5,860 bases of DNA from Lactobacillus amylolyticus DSM 11664 (GCF_000178475.1 NZ_ADNY01000062.1:1-5860); one strand, 5' to 3'; positions 1-5,695 are shown, numbered from the stretch's first letter. Numbers and translations: made by a program. Notes: a model not told the origin generated them from the letters alone.

Positions 1-296
1 CTTGCCTGACTAAGCTCAGCCATAATTTCTTTAATACACTCGGGCTTTAATTTAGCCTTTTGTTGTTCGAAAGCTGAAGCCGTCATTCTAGAATTCACAT
101 CGGGAAAAGCATGAAAAATTTCCGAGTTTAAGCTGCCCGCTCCCATGTTGAGAATCAGTTTAATTAAATCAATCGGATTAAGCTTGCGACAGCGGGTAAA
201 AGCCTGATCTGAAACAGAAAAATCATGAATGTTGGCAGCGATTTTATTGATAATACTATCCATCAGTTTTAAAATATTTGAGTGAAGGGATTTCAT
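1..296 (-). CDS. IS4-family transposase, N-terminal part, cut by window edge
   Basis: Reading leftward from the ATG at 296-294, an uninterrupted frame of 98 codons reaches the window edge. The protein begins MKSLHSNILKLMDSIINK and continues through FTRCRKLNPIDLIKLILNMG (about residues 33-52), SLNSEIFHAF and MTASAFEQQKAKLKPE. The order 'R-K-L-x-F/P ... LI-x-LIL-x-MG-x-x-SLN-x-E ... TASAF-x-QQ-x-K-x-KPE' is the N-terminal helical region I recognise from IS4-family DDE transposases of lactobacilli. The catalytic DDE residues would lie further left, outside the window. An AAAGG stands about 11 bases before the ATG, a weak ribosome binding site. Whether the element is complete cannot be judged, because its left end is missing. 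I could not identify the right terminal inverted repeat, which should lie between 297 and about 340. Family assignment is by motif recognition; the exact IS name is unknown. Confidence 0.75.
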   Translation of the reverse strand, partial: MKSLHSNILKLMDSIINKIAANIHDFSVSDQAFTRCRKLNPIDLIKLILNMGAGSLNSEIFHAFPDVNSRMTASAFEQQKAKLKPECIKEIMAELSQA

Positions 297-337
297 GAGA
301 GACGCAACCTTTCTATGAAAGACCGAACAATATGACG

Positions 338-380
338 AAAGTGAGCAGAAGGGCGAATAAACTCTGCTCACTTTTTATTT
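338..380 (+). terminator. Rho-independent terminator, rightward, without an obvious gene of its own
   Basis: AAAGTGAGCAGA (338-349) pairs perfectly with TCTGCTCACTTT (363-374) around a 13-nt loop, and TTTTTATTTT follows on the plus strand. On the minus strand the sequence after the stem is only TTTCGTC, so the rightward direction is favoured. No plus-strand gene ends just upstream inside the window; only the leftward transposase lies there. It could be the leftover terminator of a gene separated from it by the IS insertion, or part of the IS end that blocks transcription out of the element. Confidence 0.7.
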
Positions 381-417
381 TAAAAAGAAAAAGAACCGAA
401 TCAAAATGATTCGGTTC
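381..417 (-). terminator. Rho-independent terminator of the lemA-htpX operon
   Basis: GAACCGAATCA (393-403) and TGATTCGGTTC (407-417) form an 11-bp perfect stem with a 3-nt loop. Read leftward, the stem is followed by a U-rich tract, TTTTTCTTTTTA (392-381). It lies 67 bases beyond the htpX stop codon and is the natural end of the leftward lemA-htpX transcript. Confidence 0.85.
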
Positions 418-483
418 ATAAAGCTAAACTTTCGTCAATGCCTTAACTTAATGACATTGAAAAGAGATCTGTTTTTGTTTTGT

Positions 484-1371
484 CTACATTTTTTCTAGCC
501 GAGCAATGCGGTCAGCTGTTGGCGGGTGAGTGTCGAATAGACTGCCACCGCGATGTCTAAATGGGTTTTCGATATACAGGCCGCTGCTTGAACGATCGGC
601 TTGCTTCATTGGCTGGCTGCTCTCGATTTTTTGCAAAGCGGAAATTAAGCCATGCGGGTTACGGGTGAGCTCAACTGAGCTGGCATCAGCCAAATATTCA
701 CGATTGCGGGATAATGCCATTTGCGCTAGGGTTGCCGATAATGGTCCCAAAAATAGGACAAAGACAATCGCAACCACTTTAAAAATCATTTCAATCGCGT
801 TACTGTCACGATCATCATCACGATCGCCGCTGCCAAACCATATAACGCGGCTTGCCACGCCAGAGAGAAATGAAATGACGCCGACTAATACAACTGCAAT
901 TGTCGATAAGCGGATATCATAATTGCGAATGTGTGATATTTCATGGCCCAATACGCCTTCAAGTTCTTCGCGATTCATCATGTCGAGCAACCCCTGAGTA
1001 ACTGCGACGGCACTATGATCAGGATCACGACCTGTCGCAAAAGCATTGGGGCTTGGATCGTTAATAATGAAAACTCTTGGCATTGGAACTTGGCCGACCA
1101 TCGCCATATCCTGAACGATGTGCCACAATTGTGGGTTGTCCTGCTCATGAATTTCTTGGGCATGATTAAGGCTCATGACCATATTTTCGGGATTGCGCAT
1201 TACCAAGAAAAGATAGAGCAGACTAGCAACCAGAGCAATAATAATTCCGCTCCACGGCGAATTGCTGAAGAGATAGCCAAAGCCAGCACCAACTAAAGTT
1301 AAGATCACCACAAAAACAGCCATAACGACCACAGTTTTGCGCTTGTTACGGGCAATTTGCTGGTATAACAT
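484..1371 (-). CDS. htpX: HtpX-type membrane zinc metalloprotease (M48 family)
   Basis: This 295-aa protein fits the usual HtpX length. Two membrane segments near the N-terminus (about residues 13-35 and 41-58) are followed by a cytosolic protease domain. The HExxH zinc site reads HEISH at residues 143-147, inside GVLGHEISHIRNYDIR. The third zinc ligand is probably E225 in the family motif SRNREYLADA (221-230). Two more hydrophobic stretches (about 156-180 and 195-218) lie between them, and HPPTADRIARL (282-292) is the typical C-terminal HtpX signature. Such enzymes degrade misfolded or damaged membrane proteins. The ATG lies 10 bp after the lemA stop, and its AGAGG ribosome binding site (1383-1379) overlaps that stop, so it is the second gene of a lemA-htpX operon and is probably translationally coupled. 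All catalytic motifs are intact. A hydrophilic, Asp-rich loop (GSGDRDDDRDS, 180-190) sits between the third and fourth hydrophobic segments. Confidence 0.96.
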   Translation of the reverse strand: MLYQQIARNKRKTVVVMAVFVVILTLVGAGFGYLFSNSPWSGIIIALVASLLYLFLVMRNPENMVMSLNHAQEIHEQDNPQLWHIVQDMAMVGQVPMPRVFIINDPSPNAFATGRDPDHSAVAVTQGLLDMMNREELEGVLGHEISHIRNYDIRLSTIAVVLVGVISFLSGVASRVIWFGSGDRDDDRDSNAIEMIFKVVAIVFVLFLGPLSATLAQMALSRNREYLADASSVELTRNPHGLISALQKIESSQPMKQADRSSSGLYIENPFRHRGGSLFDTHPPTADRIARLEKM

Positions 1372-1381
1372 TTTTTAACCT

Positions 1382-1942
1382 CTAAAACTTAACCTTTGGA
1401 ACTTCTTTTTCTGCAGCATCAGTTTGCAAGTAATCCACTTTAGTGAAGTGATGGATTTTCGCAATAATGTTGGATGGGAAAGTTAACAGCTTTTGATCAT
1501 ATTGAGCAGCAGTTGAATTATAAAGCTGACGGGAATAAGCAATTTTGTTTTCAGTATTAGTCAATTCTTCTTGCAGACTTAAGAAATTTTGGTTGGCCTT
1601 TAAATCAGGGTAGTTCTCTGATAAGGCAAAAATTGTCTTCAAGGAATCAGTTAATTGGTTAGAAACCTTCTGAATTTCCTCACGGTTGTCAGCAGGAATC
1701 TGCGTCAATTGGTTGCGCAATTGAACTACTTTTTCAAAAGTTTCGTTTTCGTGCTTAGCATAGCCTTTAACCGTTTCAACCAAGTTAGGAATTAAATCAT
1801 TGCGCCGCTTAAGTTGAACGTCAATTTGACTCCAAGCCTCATCAGTATAAACCTTTGACTTTTGTAAGCCGTTATAAATAGCAATGTAGATTGCAATAAG
1901 CAAAACAATAATGATTAAAATAATCCACATTAATGGTGACAT
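1382..1942 (-). CDS. lemA: LemA family membrane-anchored protein
   Basis: A 186-aa protein of typical LemA length. One N-terminal membrane anchor (about residues 4-23) leads into the family signature: YNGLQKSKVYTDEAWSQIDV (23-42), then LKRRNDLIPNLVETVKGYAK (44-63). The remainder is a long helical, coiled-coil-like region (about 64-165) containing LSENYPDLKANQNFLSLQEE (107-126) and the conserved YNSTAAQYDQ and FPSNIIA near the end. The family lacks known catalytic residues. Its structure is a helical bundle on a membrane anchor, and its biochemical role is unsettled. The start ATG is preceded by a strong GGAGG (1954-1950) at good spacing. lemA is first in a two-gene unit with htpX, a pairing seen in many bacteria, which suggests a role linked to membrane proteolysis or envelope stress. 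The product and family are certain; the function is not. Confidence 0.95.
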   Translation of the reverse strand: MSPLMWIILIIIVLLIAIYIAIYNGLQKSKVYTDEAWSQIDVQLKRRNDLIPNLVETVKGYAKHENETFEKVVQLRNQLTQIPADNREEIQKVSNQLTDSLKTIFALSENYPDLKANQNFLSLQEELTNTENKIAYSRQLYNSTAAQYDQKLLTFPSNIIAKIHHFTKVDYLQTDAAEKEVPKVKF

Positions 1943-1976
1943 TGTAATTCCTCCATCTGTTAAATATTTAATATCT

Positions 1977-1982
1977 ATTTTA
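1977..1982 (-). promoter_or_regulatory. Possible -10 box for lemA-htpX
   Basis: Leftward TAAAAT (1982-1977) lies about 34 bases before the lemA ATG, between the upstream permease terminator and the strong GGAGG site. I see no convincing -35 hexamer at 16-18 bp. A promoter somewhere in 1955-2006 is expected, because a terminator separates lemA from the permease. The exact box is tentative. Confidence 0.3.
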
Positions 1983-2006
1983 CCGAAAAAGCCTTTTTTT
2001 GGATAC

Positions 2007-2031
2007 TAAAAAGACACCTTAATTGGCGTCT
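2007..2031 (-). terminator. Rho-independent terminator of the permease gene
   Basis: Read leftward, AGACGCC (2031-2025), a 6-nt AATTAA loop and GGTGTCT (2018-2012) form a 7-bp stem containing one G-U pair. TTTTT (2012-2008) follows directly. It lies 19 bases beyond the permease stop and insulates lemA-htpX from it. The short stem suggests incomplete termination is possible. Confidence 0.7.
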
Positions 2032-2049
2032 AAACTGAATTATTTAATT

Positions 2050-3156
2050 TTAAATTCTAAATATTAATAGCAAATAACCCACAATGGTTAGAATGATCAA
2101 ACCAATGAATTGCATAATCGACCATTGATTAAAGAACTTGCTCTTGCTGACGGTGGCGTGTTGGTTGAAAGTCTTAATAACCAGCATGTTGGCCATTGAA
2201 CCAATTGCAGAACCAAAACCACCAATGTTGGAACCCAAGAAAAGGGCTTGAGCATAAGTAGTAAACTTACCAACTAAGATAGTTGAAGGAACGTTGCTCA
2301 TTACCTGACTTGAGATAATTGAGGTCAAGTAGGTTGAAGTCTCTGAGTAAACCATCATGTGAATAACGTTGACGCTTGCCGGAACTTGCTGAATATCACT
2401 GATGAAAATAAAGAAGCCAGTGAAGGTTAACAGCAGAGCATAGTCGATCTTGAGCATGATTCGCGGGTTGATCATCAAAGCCAAAATAATTGAAGCAATC
2501 ATTGGAATGATAATTGGCACTATCCGGAATACGCCGAAGAAGAAGAAAATGAAAACGGAAGTAGTAATTAAAGTCAGACGCCAGTTGATTTCAATGCTTT
2601 CAGTCTTTTGAACAGGAATCTTTTCTTTGGGGATAAAGAAAAAGACAATTCCTAGAATAACTAATGAAATTAACAAGTAGGGTACAGACCAGGAGAAGAA
2701 CTGGAGTGCACTTACGTTGTAGCGACTAACTAAAAAGATATTATGCGGGTTGCCCCACGGAGTAAAGGCAGCTCCGATATTGGCGCCCATTCCGATCAAG
2801 GTAACTGGTAAAATCTGTGGTAATTTGTATTTTTTAGTAATATTTAAATATAGTGGGATTAACGTTAAAGCTGTAATATCGTTCCCTAAAAACATACCTG
2901 CAATTACAGACAATAGGGTAAATAGGATATTTAGCTTTCGCGTATTGTCAGCGATGCTTGTTAGCTTGTACGCTAAAACGTCCAGAACGTGTAAGTAAGC
3001 ATAAATCTGGATCAGCGTTAACATTGCGGCAACAGAAAATAAAGTGTGTGTATTGATATCCTCTAAACGTGGCCTAGCAAAAAAAAGGCTGACTACCGTG
3101 ACGAAGACGGTAATCTGCAAAATTCTATCTTTAGCAATATTCTTTAAGACGGTCAT
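2050..3156 (-). CDS. Anion permease of the ArsB/NhaD/CitMHS (ion transporter) superfamily
   Basis: A very hydrophobic 368-aa protein with roughly ten membrane segments. It shows the internal duplication expected of this transporter fold. The first half has GNDITALTLIPL (91-102) then GANIGAAFTPWGNPHNIF (124-141). The second half has MSNVPSTILVG (286-296) then GSNIGGFGSAIGSMANML (308-325). These paired 'N-x-x-x-T/P' and 'G-x-N-x-G-x-x-x-x-x-G-x-x-x-N' segments are the substrate and ion binding re-entrant hairpins of SLC13/ArsB-like carriers. Many annotations call such proteins 'anion permease' or YbiR-like; the substrate cannot be read from sequence. The length is somewhat short for the superfamily (often 400 or more). 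I choose the ATG at 3156 over the in-frame ATG at 3174. A G-rich ribosome binding site (GAGGGGGGG) lies between them at correct distance from 3156, while the upstream ATG abuts a TATAAT box and could not have a leader. The gene is monocistronic, divergent from the HesB-like gene. Confidence 0.82.
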   Translation of the reverse strand: MTVLKNIAKDRILQITVFVTVVSLFFARPRLEDINTHTLFSVAAMLTLIQIYAYLHVLDVLAYKLTSIADNTRKLNILFTLLSVIAGMFLGNDITALTLIPLYLNITKKYKLPQILPVTLIGMGANIGAAFTPWGNPHNIFLVSRYNVSALQFFSWSVPYLLISLVILGIVFFFIPKEKIPVQKTESIEINWRLTLITTSVFIFFFFGVFRIVPIIIPMIASIILALMINPRIMLKIDYALLLTFTGFFIFISDIQQVPASVNVIHMMVYSETSTYLTSIISSQVMSNVPSTILVGKFTTYAQALFLGSNIGGFGSAIGSMANMLVIKTFNQHATVSKSKFFNQWSIMQFIGLIILTIVGYLLLIFRI

Positions 3157-3161
3157 AAAAG

Positions 3162-3172
3162 GTCCCCCCCTC
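3162..3172 (-). promoter_or_regulatory. Unusual G7 ribosome binding site that decides the permease start
   Basis: The leftward strand reads GAGGGGGGGACC, then TTTT and the ATG at 3156. The run of seven G (3170-3164) can pair with the anti-Shine-Dalgarno CCUCC in several registers. This supports 3156 as the start. The tract could tolerate, or be sensitive to, slippage in length. Confidence 0.6.
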
Positions 3173-3174
3173 AT

Positions 3175-3180
3175 ATTATA
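3175..3180 (-). promoter_or_regulatory. -10 box of the permease promoter
   Basis: A perfect leftward TATAAT (3180-3175). At 17 bp spacing the -35 position holds GGTAGC (3203-3198), far from consensus, so the promoter may be weak or need an activator. Transcription would begin near 3168-3170, giving a leader of only about 12-15 bases and leaving the G-rich ribosome binding site at the extreme 5' end. Confidence 0.5.
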
Positions 3181-3283
3181 ATCGTATAAAAACCCTAGCT
3201 ACCATTTTGAGCCTTTTTGTTCAGGTTTGCAATATTTAATTCTTAAAAAATAAAAATAGTGTACCATTTTCTAGGCAAATAAT

Positions 3284-3313
3284 TTGAGAGAAAGGACTGT
3301 TTCTTGCTATACT
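3284..3313 (+). promoter_or_regulatory. Extended -10 promoter of the HesB-like gene
   Basis: TTGAGA (3284-3289), an 18-bp spacer and TATACT (3308-3313), with the extended -10 element TGC immediately before the hexamer (3305-3307). Transcription should start near 3319-3321, about 33 bases before the ATG at 3353. It also argues against a longer protein starting at the TTG of 3284, since that would place the start codon in the -35 box. Confidence 0.7.
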
Positions 3314-3321
3314 TTAGCAAG
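3303..3321. promoter_or_regulatory. Operator-like inverted repeat over the -10 box
   Basis: CTTGCTA (3303-3309), 5-nt spacer, TAGCAAG (3315-3321): a perfect 7-bp inverted repeat centred on the TATACT hexamer and reaching the probable transcription start. Position and symmetry fit a site where a dimeric repressor would block polymerase, but no regulator gene is adjacent and the match could be chance. Confidence 0.35.
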
Positions 3322-3352
3322 TAAGGCAAAAAGAAAGGTAGAGTGGTTTAAG

Positions 3353-3748
3353 ATGAAGATCTCAATGAAGATAAAGCCTGAAGCACTGGCAATTATTAAA
3401 AAGAAGATGGATGATGACCATCAAATCGTTCTTCTATCATTAAATGACGGTTCAAATAAATATTCTAAAAAAGGCGGAACATGTACGATTGGTGATAGTT
3501 TCCAATTCGTCATTTTAGATAAGCGCGATCCGGAATATGATATTAAAATCGCCAATGATGCTGGACTAGACCTTTATACAGCTAAGCCTGAAACTACTTT
3601 TTTAGAAAACGGCTTAGTTGTTAACGCGCGCAATTCAACTTTGAGCTTATCATCTGATAGCGGAATTATTGATGGTGGCGTGACTGTCACTAAATTTGAA
3701 GGTAATAAAATCAGTAAAGATGATTTGCTTAACGGCGGTCAATGTTAA
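3353..3748 (+). CDS. HesB/IscA-like (Fe-S biosynthesis fold) protein, degenerate
   Basis: A 131-aa soluble protein beginning MKISMKIKPEALAIIKKKMD. The pattern of an N-terminal helix that follows 'K-x-x-x-EA', then LLSLNDGSNKYSKKGGTC (27-44), then a beta-rich tail with GLDLYTAKP (71-79), FLENGLVVNA (83-92) and SLSSDSGIIDGG (98-109), matches the lactobacillar proteins annotated 'iron-sulfur cluster biosynthesis family protein' (HesB-like fold). True A-type carriers bind Fe-S with three cysteines, the last two in a CGC motif. Here only C44 and the terminal C131 exist, so an Fe-S carrier role is doubtful. The ATG at 3353 lies downstream of the promoter, with GAGTGG (3341-3346) as a modest ribosome binding site; an alternative ATG at 3365 would drop four residues. 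A terminator follows directly, so the gene is mainly monocistronic. Fold assignment is fairly sure; function is unknown. Confidence 0.75.
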   Translation: MKISMKIKPEALAIIKKKMDDDHQIVLLSLNDGSNKYSKKGGTCTIGDSFQFVILDKRDPEYDIKIANDAGLDLYTAKPETTFLENGLVVNARNSTLSLSSDSGIIDGGVTVTKFEGNKISKDDLLNGGQC

Positions 3749-3756
3749 TCAAAATC

Positions 3757-3785
3757 AAGAGTCTGGAGAATTCCAGACTCTTTTT
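3757..3785 (+). terminator. Rho-independent terminator of the HesB-like gene
   Basis: AAGAGTCTGGA (3757-3767) pairs with TCCAGACTCTT (3772-3782) in an 11-bp perfect stem with a GAAT loop, ending in TTTTT (3781-3785). It begins 8 bases after the stop codon. Because the next gene starts only about 40 bases on, it also lies where it could limit expression of the phosphodiesterase. Confidence 0.85.
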
Positions 3786-3825
3786 AGTTTAGAATAGAAA
3801 TCAGGTGGAGGAGACAGAGAGACAA

Positions 3826-5616
3826 ATGAAAATATACAATGATTTGACAGGCTATTTTCGTGAATTTAAGCAGCATTGGCTAGGATATTTGATGTTGCTG
3901 TTAGGTCTGGACTTGTTTAATCAAATAATTGTCATTCCGTTATTTCGCTATGTGACGACATTTATTTTGCAGGCTAGTGCCATTCCAATTGTTTTTTATC
4001 AAAATATTGTCACGATTATTACGACTAATACCTTTGTCTTTATCATTCTGATCATAGAATTGCTGCTGCTGCTGATTGTCATTTATAGTCAGTTTGCGTT
4101 CATGTTGCTAGGAATAAGGGCGATTGCCAATAATGATTTTACTTTGAAAACTGTCTTTAAAAAGAGCTGGCAGTGCATCTTACGGATCAGACCTGGCTCA
4201 CTCTTAGTCTTGCTGCTTTATTTCTTATTGGTTGTGCCTTTTGCTGACATTGTGTTCAGAACTCCGCTGCTTGCAAAAATTCAAATCCCTGAATTTATTA
4301 TTGATTACATGACCAGAACTCCGCTTTTATTGACTATTCTGCTTGTTTTTTATGCGGTAGTTCTTGTTCTAGGAGTTCGACTATTATTAACGCTGCCATT
4401 GATGGTTTTTAAGCAGAAGAAAACAATTCAAGCAATGAAAAGCAGCTGGCAGTTGACCAAACACAAAAAATGGTGGCCACTGATTCTGCGTCTGCTTGTT
4501 TTGGCAGTGGTTACAACTCTTGCCATCGGCATTGCCTATGCTGCAATTTATGGCTTGCAGCTGCTGTGGGATCTATTGCCTGGGAAATATGCACCATTGA
4601 CTTTTGCAATTATCAACCTTTCGCTGATTCAAATTATTAGTGAACTTGCCTTTGTTGCTTCAACGGTTATTGGTTTATCGATTATTTTTATACCATTAAA
4701 ATTAGAAAAAAATGCTGCTGAAAAACAGAAAAGGTCATTTTCTAAATTGCTGATTAGCGCAACTTCTGTAGCAGCATTAATAATTATTGCCAGTGCCGGC
4801 GTTACTAATGCTATTTATTTAACCGGCGTGAATAGTAAAGCACCACTAATCATTTCTCACCGCGGCGTGAGTGATAAAAATGGCGTTCAAAATACAATTG
4901 CAGCCTTGAAAAAGACCTCTAAAGAAAAGCCGGATTTTGTAGAAATCGACCTGCATGAAACAAAAGACAAGGAATTAGTAGTTCTGCATGACGAAACCTT
5001 AGCCACTCTAACCGATGTTAATAAGATGCCAAGTGAATTAACCTTAAAGCAGCTGACGAAGCTGACAGCTAGAGAAGACGGGCATACAGCTAAAATTGCC
5101 AGCTTTGACCAATATTTGAAAGAAGCACAAAAACTGCATCAAAAATTGCTGATTGAAGTTAAAACGACGCCGAAGGACTCAAAAAAGATTTTGCAGCGGT
5201 TTAATCGTAAATATGGTGCAACGATTCTAAAAAATGGTTATCAAGTTCAGTCGCTGGATTATCGGGTCATTGAAGGTCTGCATCAAATAAACCCTAAGTT
5301 GGAAGTGCTATATATCCAGCCTTACAACTTTACTTATCCCCACAGTGTTGCTGACGGGTATTCGATGGAATATTCAACTTTGAATTCTGACTTTATCTGG
5401 CAGACCCATCTGCAGCATCATCCTGTTTATGCTTGGACTATCAATGATAAAGACCTGATGAAAAAGATGATGTATGACCAGGTTGATGGAATTATTACCG
5501 ATAATGTGAAGATGGCAAAGCAGGCAATTAAAGAGTTCCAGGATACTTCCAGCTATGCTAATTGCATTTTGAATTATATAATTGTTGTTCACATGCCAAA
5601 TGATCTTGAAGTCTAA
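3826..5616 (+). CDS. Membrane glycerophosphodiester phosphodiesterase (multi-TM domain plus GDPD domain)
   Basis: A 596-aa two-domain protein. Residues 1-300 form a membrane region with several hydrophobic segments (about 18-40, 68-98, 124-142, 165-192, 217-245, 258-290), the membrane domain that precedes GDPD in many Firmicutes. A further segment (about 308-331) leads into the GDPD domain (about 340-572). Catalytic motifs there are HRG (345-347), EID (373-375), HD (388-389) and IEVK with E444; the acidic residues of EID and E444 would bind the metal and the two histidines act in catalysis. VYAWTIN (534-540) and DGIITDN (554-560) complete the signature. The enzyme would hydrolyse glycerophosphodiesters to sn-glycerol 3-phosphate and an alcohol, probably outside the membrane, from phospholipid or lipoteichoic acid debris. 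Q355 replaces the common E of 'PENT' (GVQNT), a variant I recognise from lactobacilli. I prefer the ATG at 3826 over GTG at 3805: GGAGG at 3807-3811 serves the ATG, though spacing is long (14 nt), while the GTG has no upstream site. Confidence 0.93.
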   Translation: MKIYNDLTGYFREFKQHWLGYLMLLLGLDLFNQIIVIPLFRYVTTFILQASAIPIVFYQNIVTIITTNTFVFIILIIELLLLLIVIYSQFAFMLLGIRAIANNDFTLKTVFKKSWQCILRIRPGSLLVLLLYFLLVVPFADIVFRTPLLAKIQIPEFIIDYMTRTPLLLTILLVFYAVVLVLGVRLLLTLPLMVFKQKKTIQAMKSSWQLTKHKKWWPLILRLLVLAVVTTLAIGIAYAAIYGLQLLWDLLPGKYAPLTFAIINLSLIQIISELAFVASTVIGLSIIFIPLKLEKNAAEKQKRSFSKLLISATSVAALIIIASAGVTNAIYLTGVNSKAPLIISHRGVSDKNGVQNTIAALKKTSKEKPDFVEIDLHETKDKELVVLHDETLATLTDVNKMPSELTLKQLTKLTAREDGHTAKIASFDQYLKEAQKLHQKLLIEVKTTPKDSKKILQRFNRKYGATILKNGYQVQSLDYRVIEGLHQINPKLEVLYIQPYNFTYPHSVADGYSMEYSTLNSDFIWQTHLQHHPVYAWTINDKDLMKKMMYDQVDGIITDNVKMAKQAIKEFQDTSSYANCILNYIIVVHMPNDLEV

Positions 5617-5629
5617 TTATAAAGAAAAC

Positions 5630-5658
5630 TTGATCTAATGCTGGTTGCATGTTAAACT
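5630..5658 (+). promoter_or_regulatory. Promoter of the 46-aa basic protein gene
   Basis: TTGATC (5630-5635), a 17-bp spacer and TAAACT (5653-5658), with an extended -10 TGT just before the hexamer (5650-5652). Transcription would start near 5665, leaving a leader of about 30 bases. No terminator is visible between the phosphodiesterase stop and this promoter, so read-through from upstream is also possible. Confidence 0.6.
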
Positions 5659-5663
5659 AAACT

Positions 5664-5679
5664 AGATTTTCGAAAATCT
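5664..5679. repeat. 16-bp perfect palindrome in the leader of the small basic gene
   Basis: AGATTTTCGAAAATCT is its own reverse complement. It starts at the probable transcription start and ends two bases before the AAAGGAA ribosome binding site. In RNA it could form a 6-bp stem with a UCGA loop; in DNA it could be an operator. It is not followed by a T-run, so it is not a terminator. Confidence 0.5.
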
Positions 5680-5695
5680 GAAAGGAAGTATAGCT

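Noticed and set aside
338..417. The two adjacent hairpins as a CRISPR or riboswitch-like array
   Set aside because: Their stems have unrelated sequences, each has its own T-tract in opposite orientation, and they are fully explained as back-to-back terminators.
530..1296. Plus-strand open frames of 130 and 117 codons opposite htpX
   Set aside because: They are antisense to an intact HtpX with all catalytic motifs, have no ribosome site or promoter that I can see, and their proteins have no recognisable character.
2750..2998. Plus-strand open frame of 82 codons opposite the permease
   Set aside because: It is a mirror of conserved transporter hairpin codons, with no expression signals.
3157..3174. 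Six-residue N-terminal extension of the permease from the ATG at 3174
   Set aside because: It directly follows a TATAAT box, and the strong G-rich ribosome site lies between this ATG and the one at 3156.
3284..3352. N-terminal extension of the HesB-like protein by 23 residues from a TTG start
   Set aside because: The TTG is the -35 hexamer of a good extended -10 promoter, so the RNA would begin after it. No ribosome site precedes it, and the extension does not resemble the family.
3805..3825. GTG start for the phosphodiesterase, adding seven residues
   Set aside because: It would use up the GGAGG site as coding sequence and has no ribosome site of its own; the ATG at 3826 is better, although its spacing is long.
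5374..5592. Minus-strand open frame of 72 codons opposite the end of the GDPD domain
   Set aside because: The plus strand here encodes the conserved W-T-I-N and D-G-I-I-T-D-N motifs; the antisense frame has no supporting signals.
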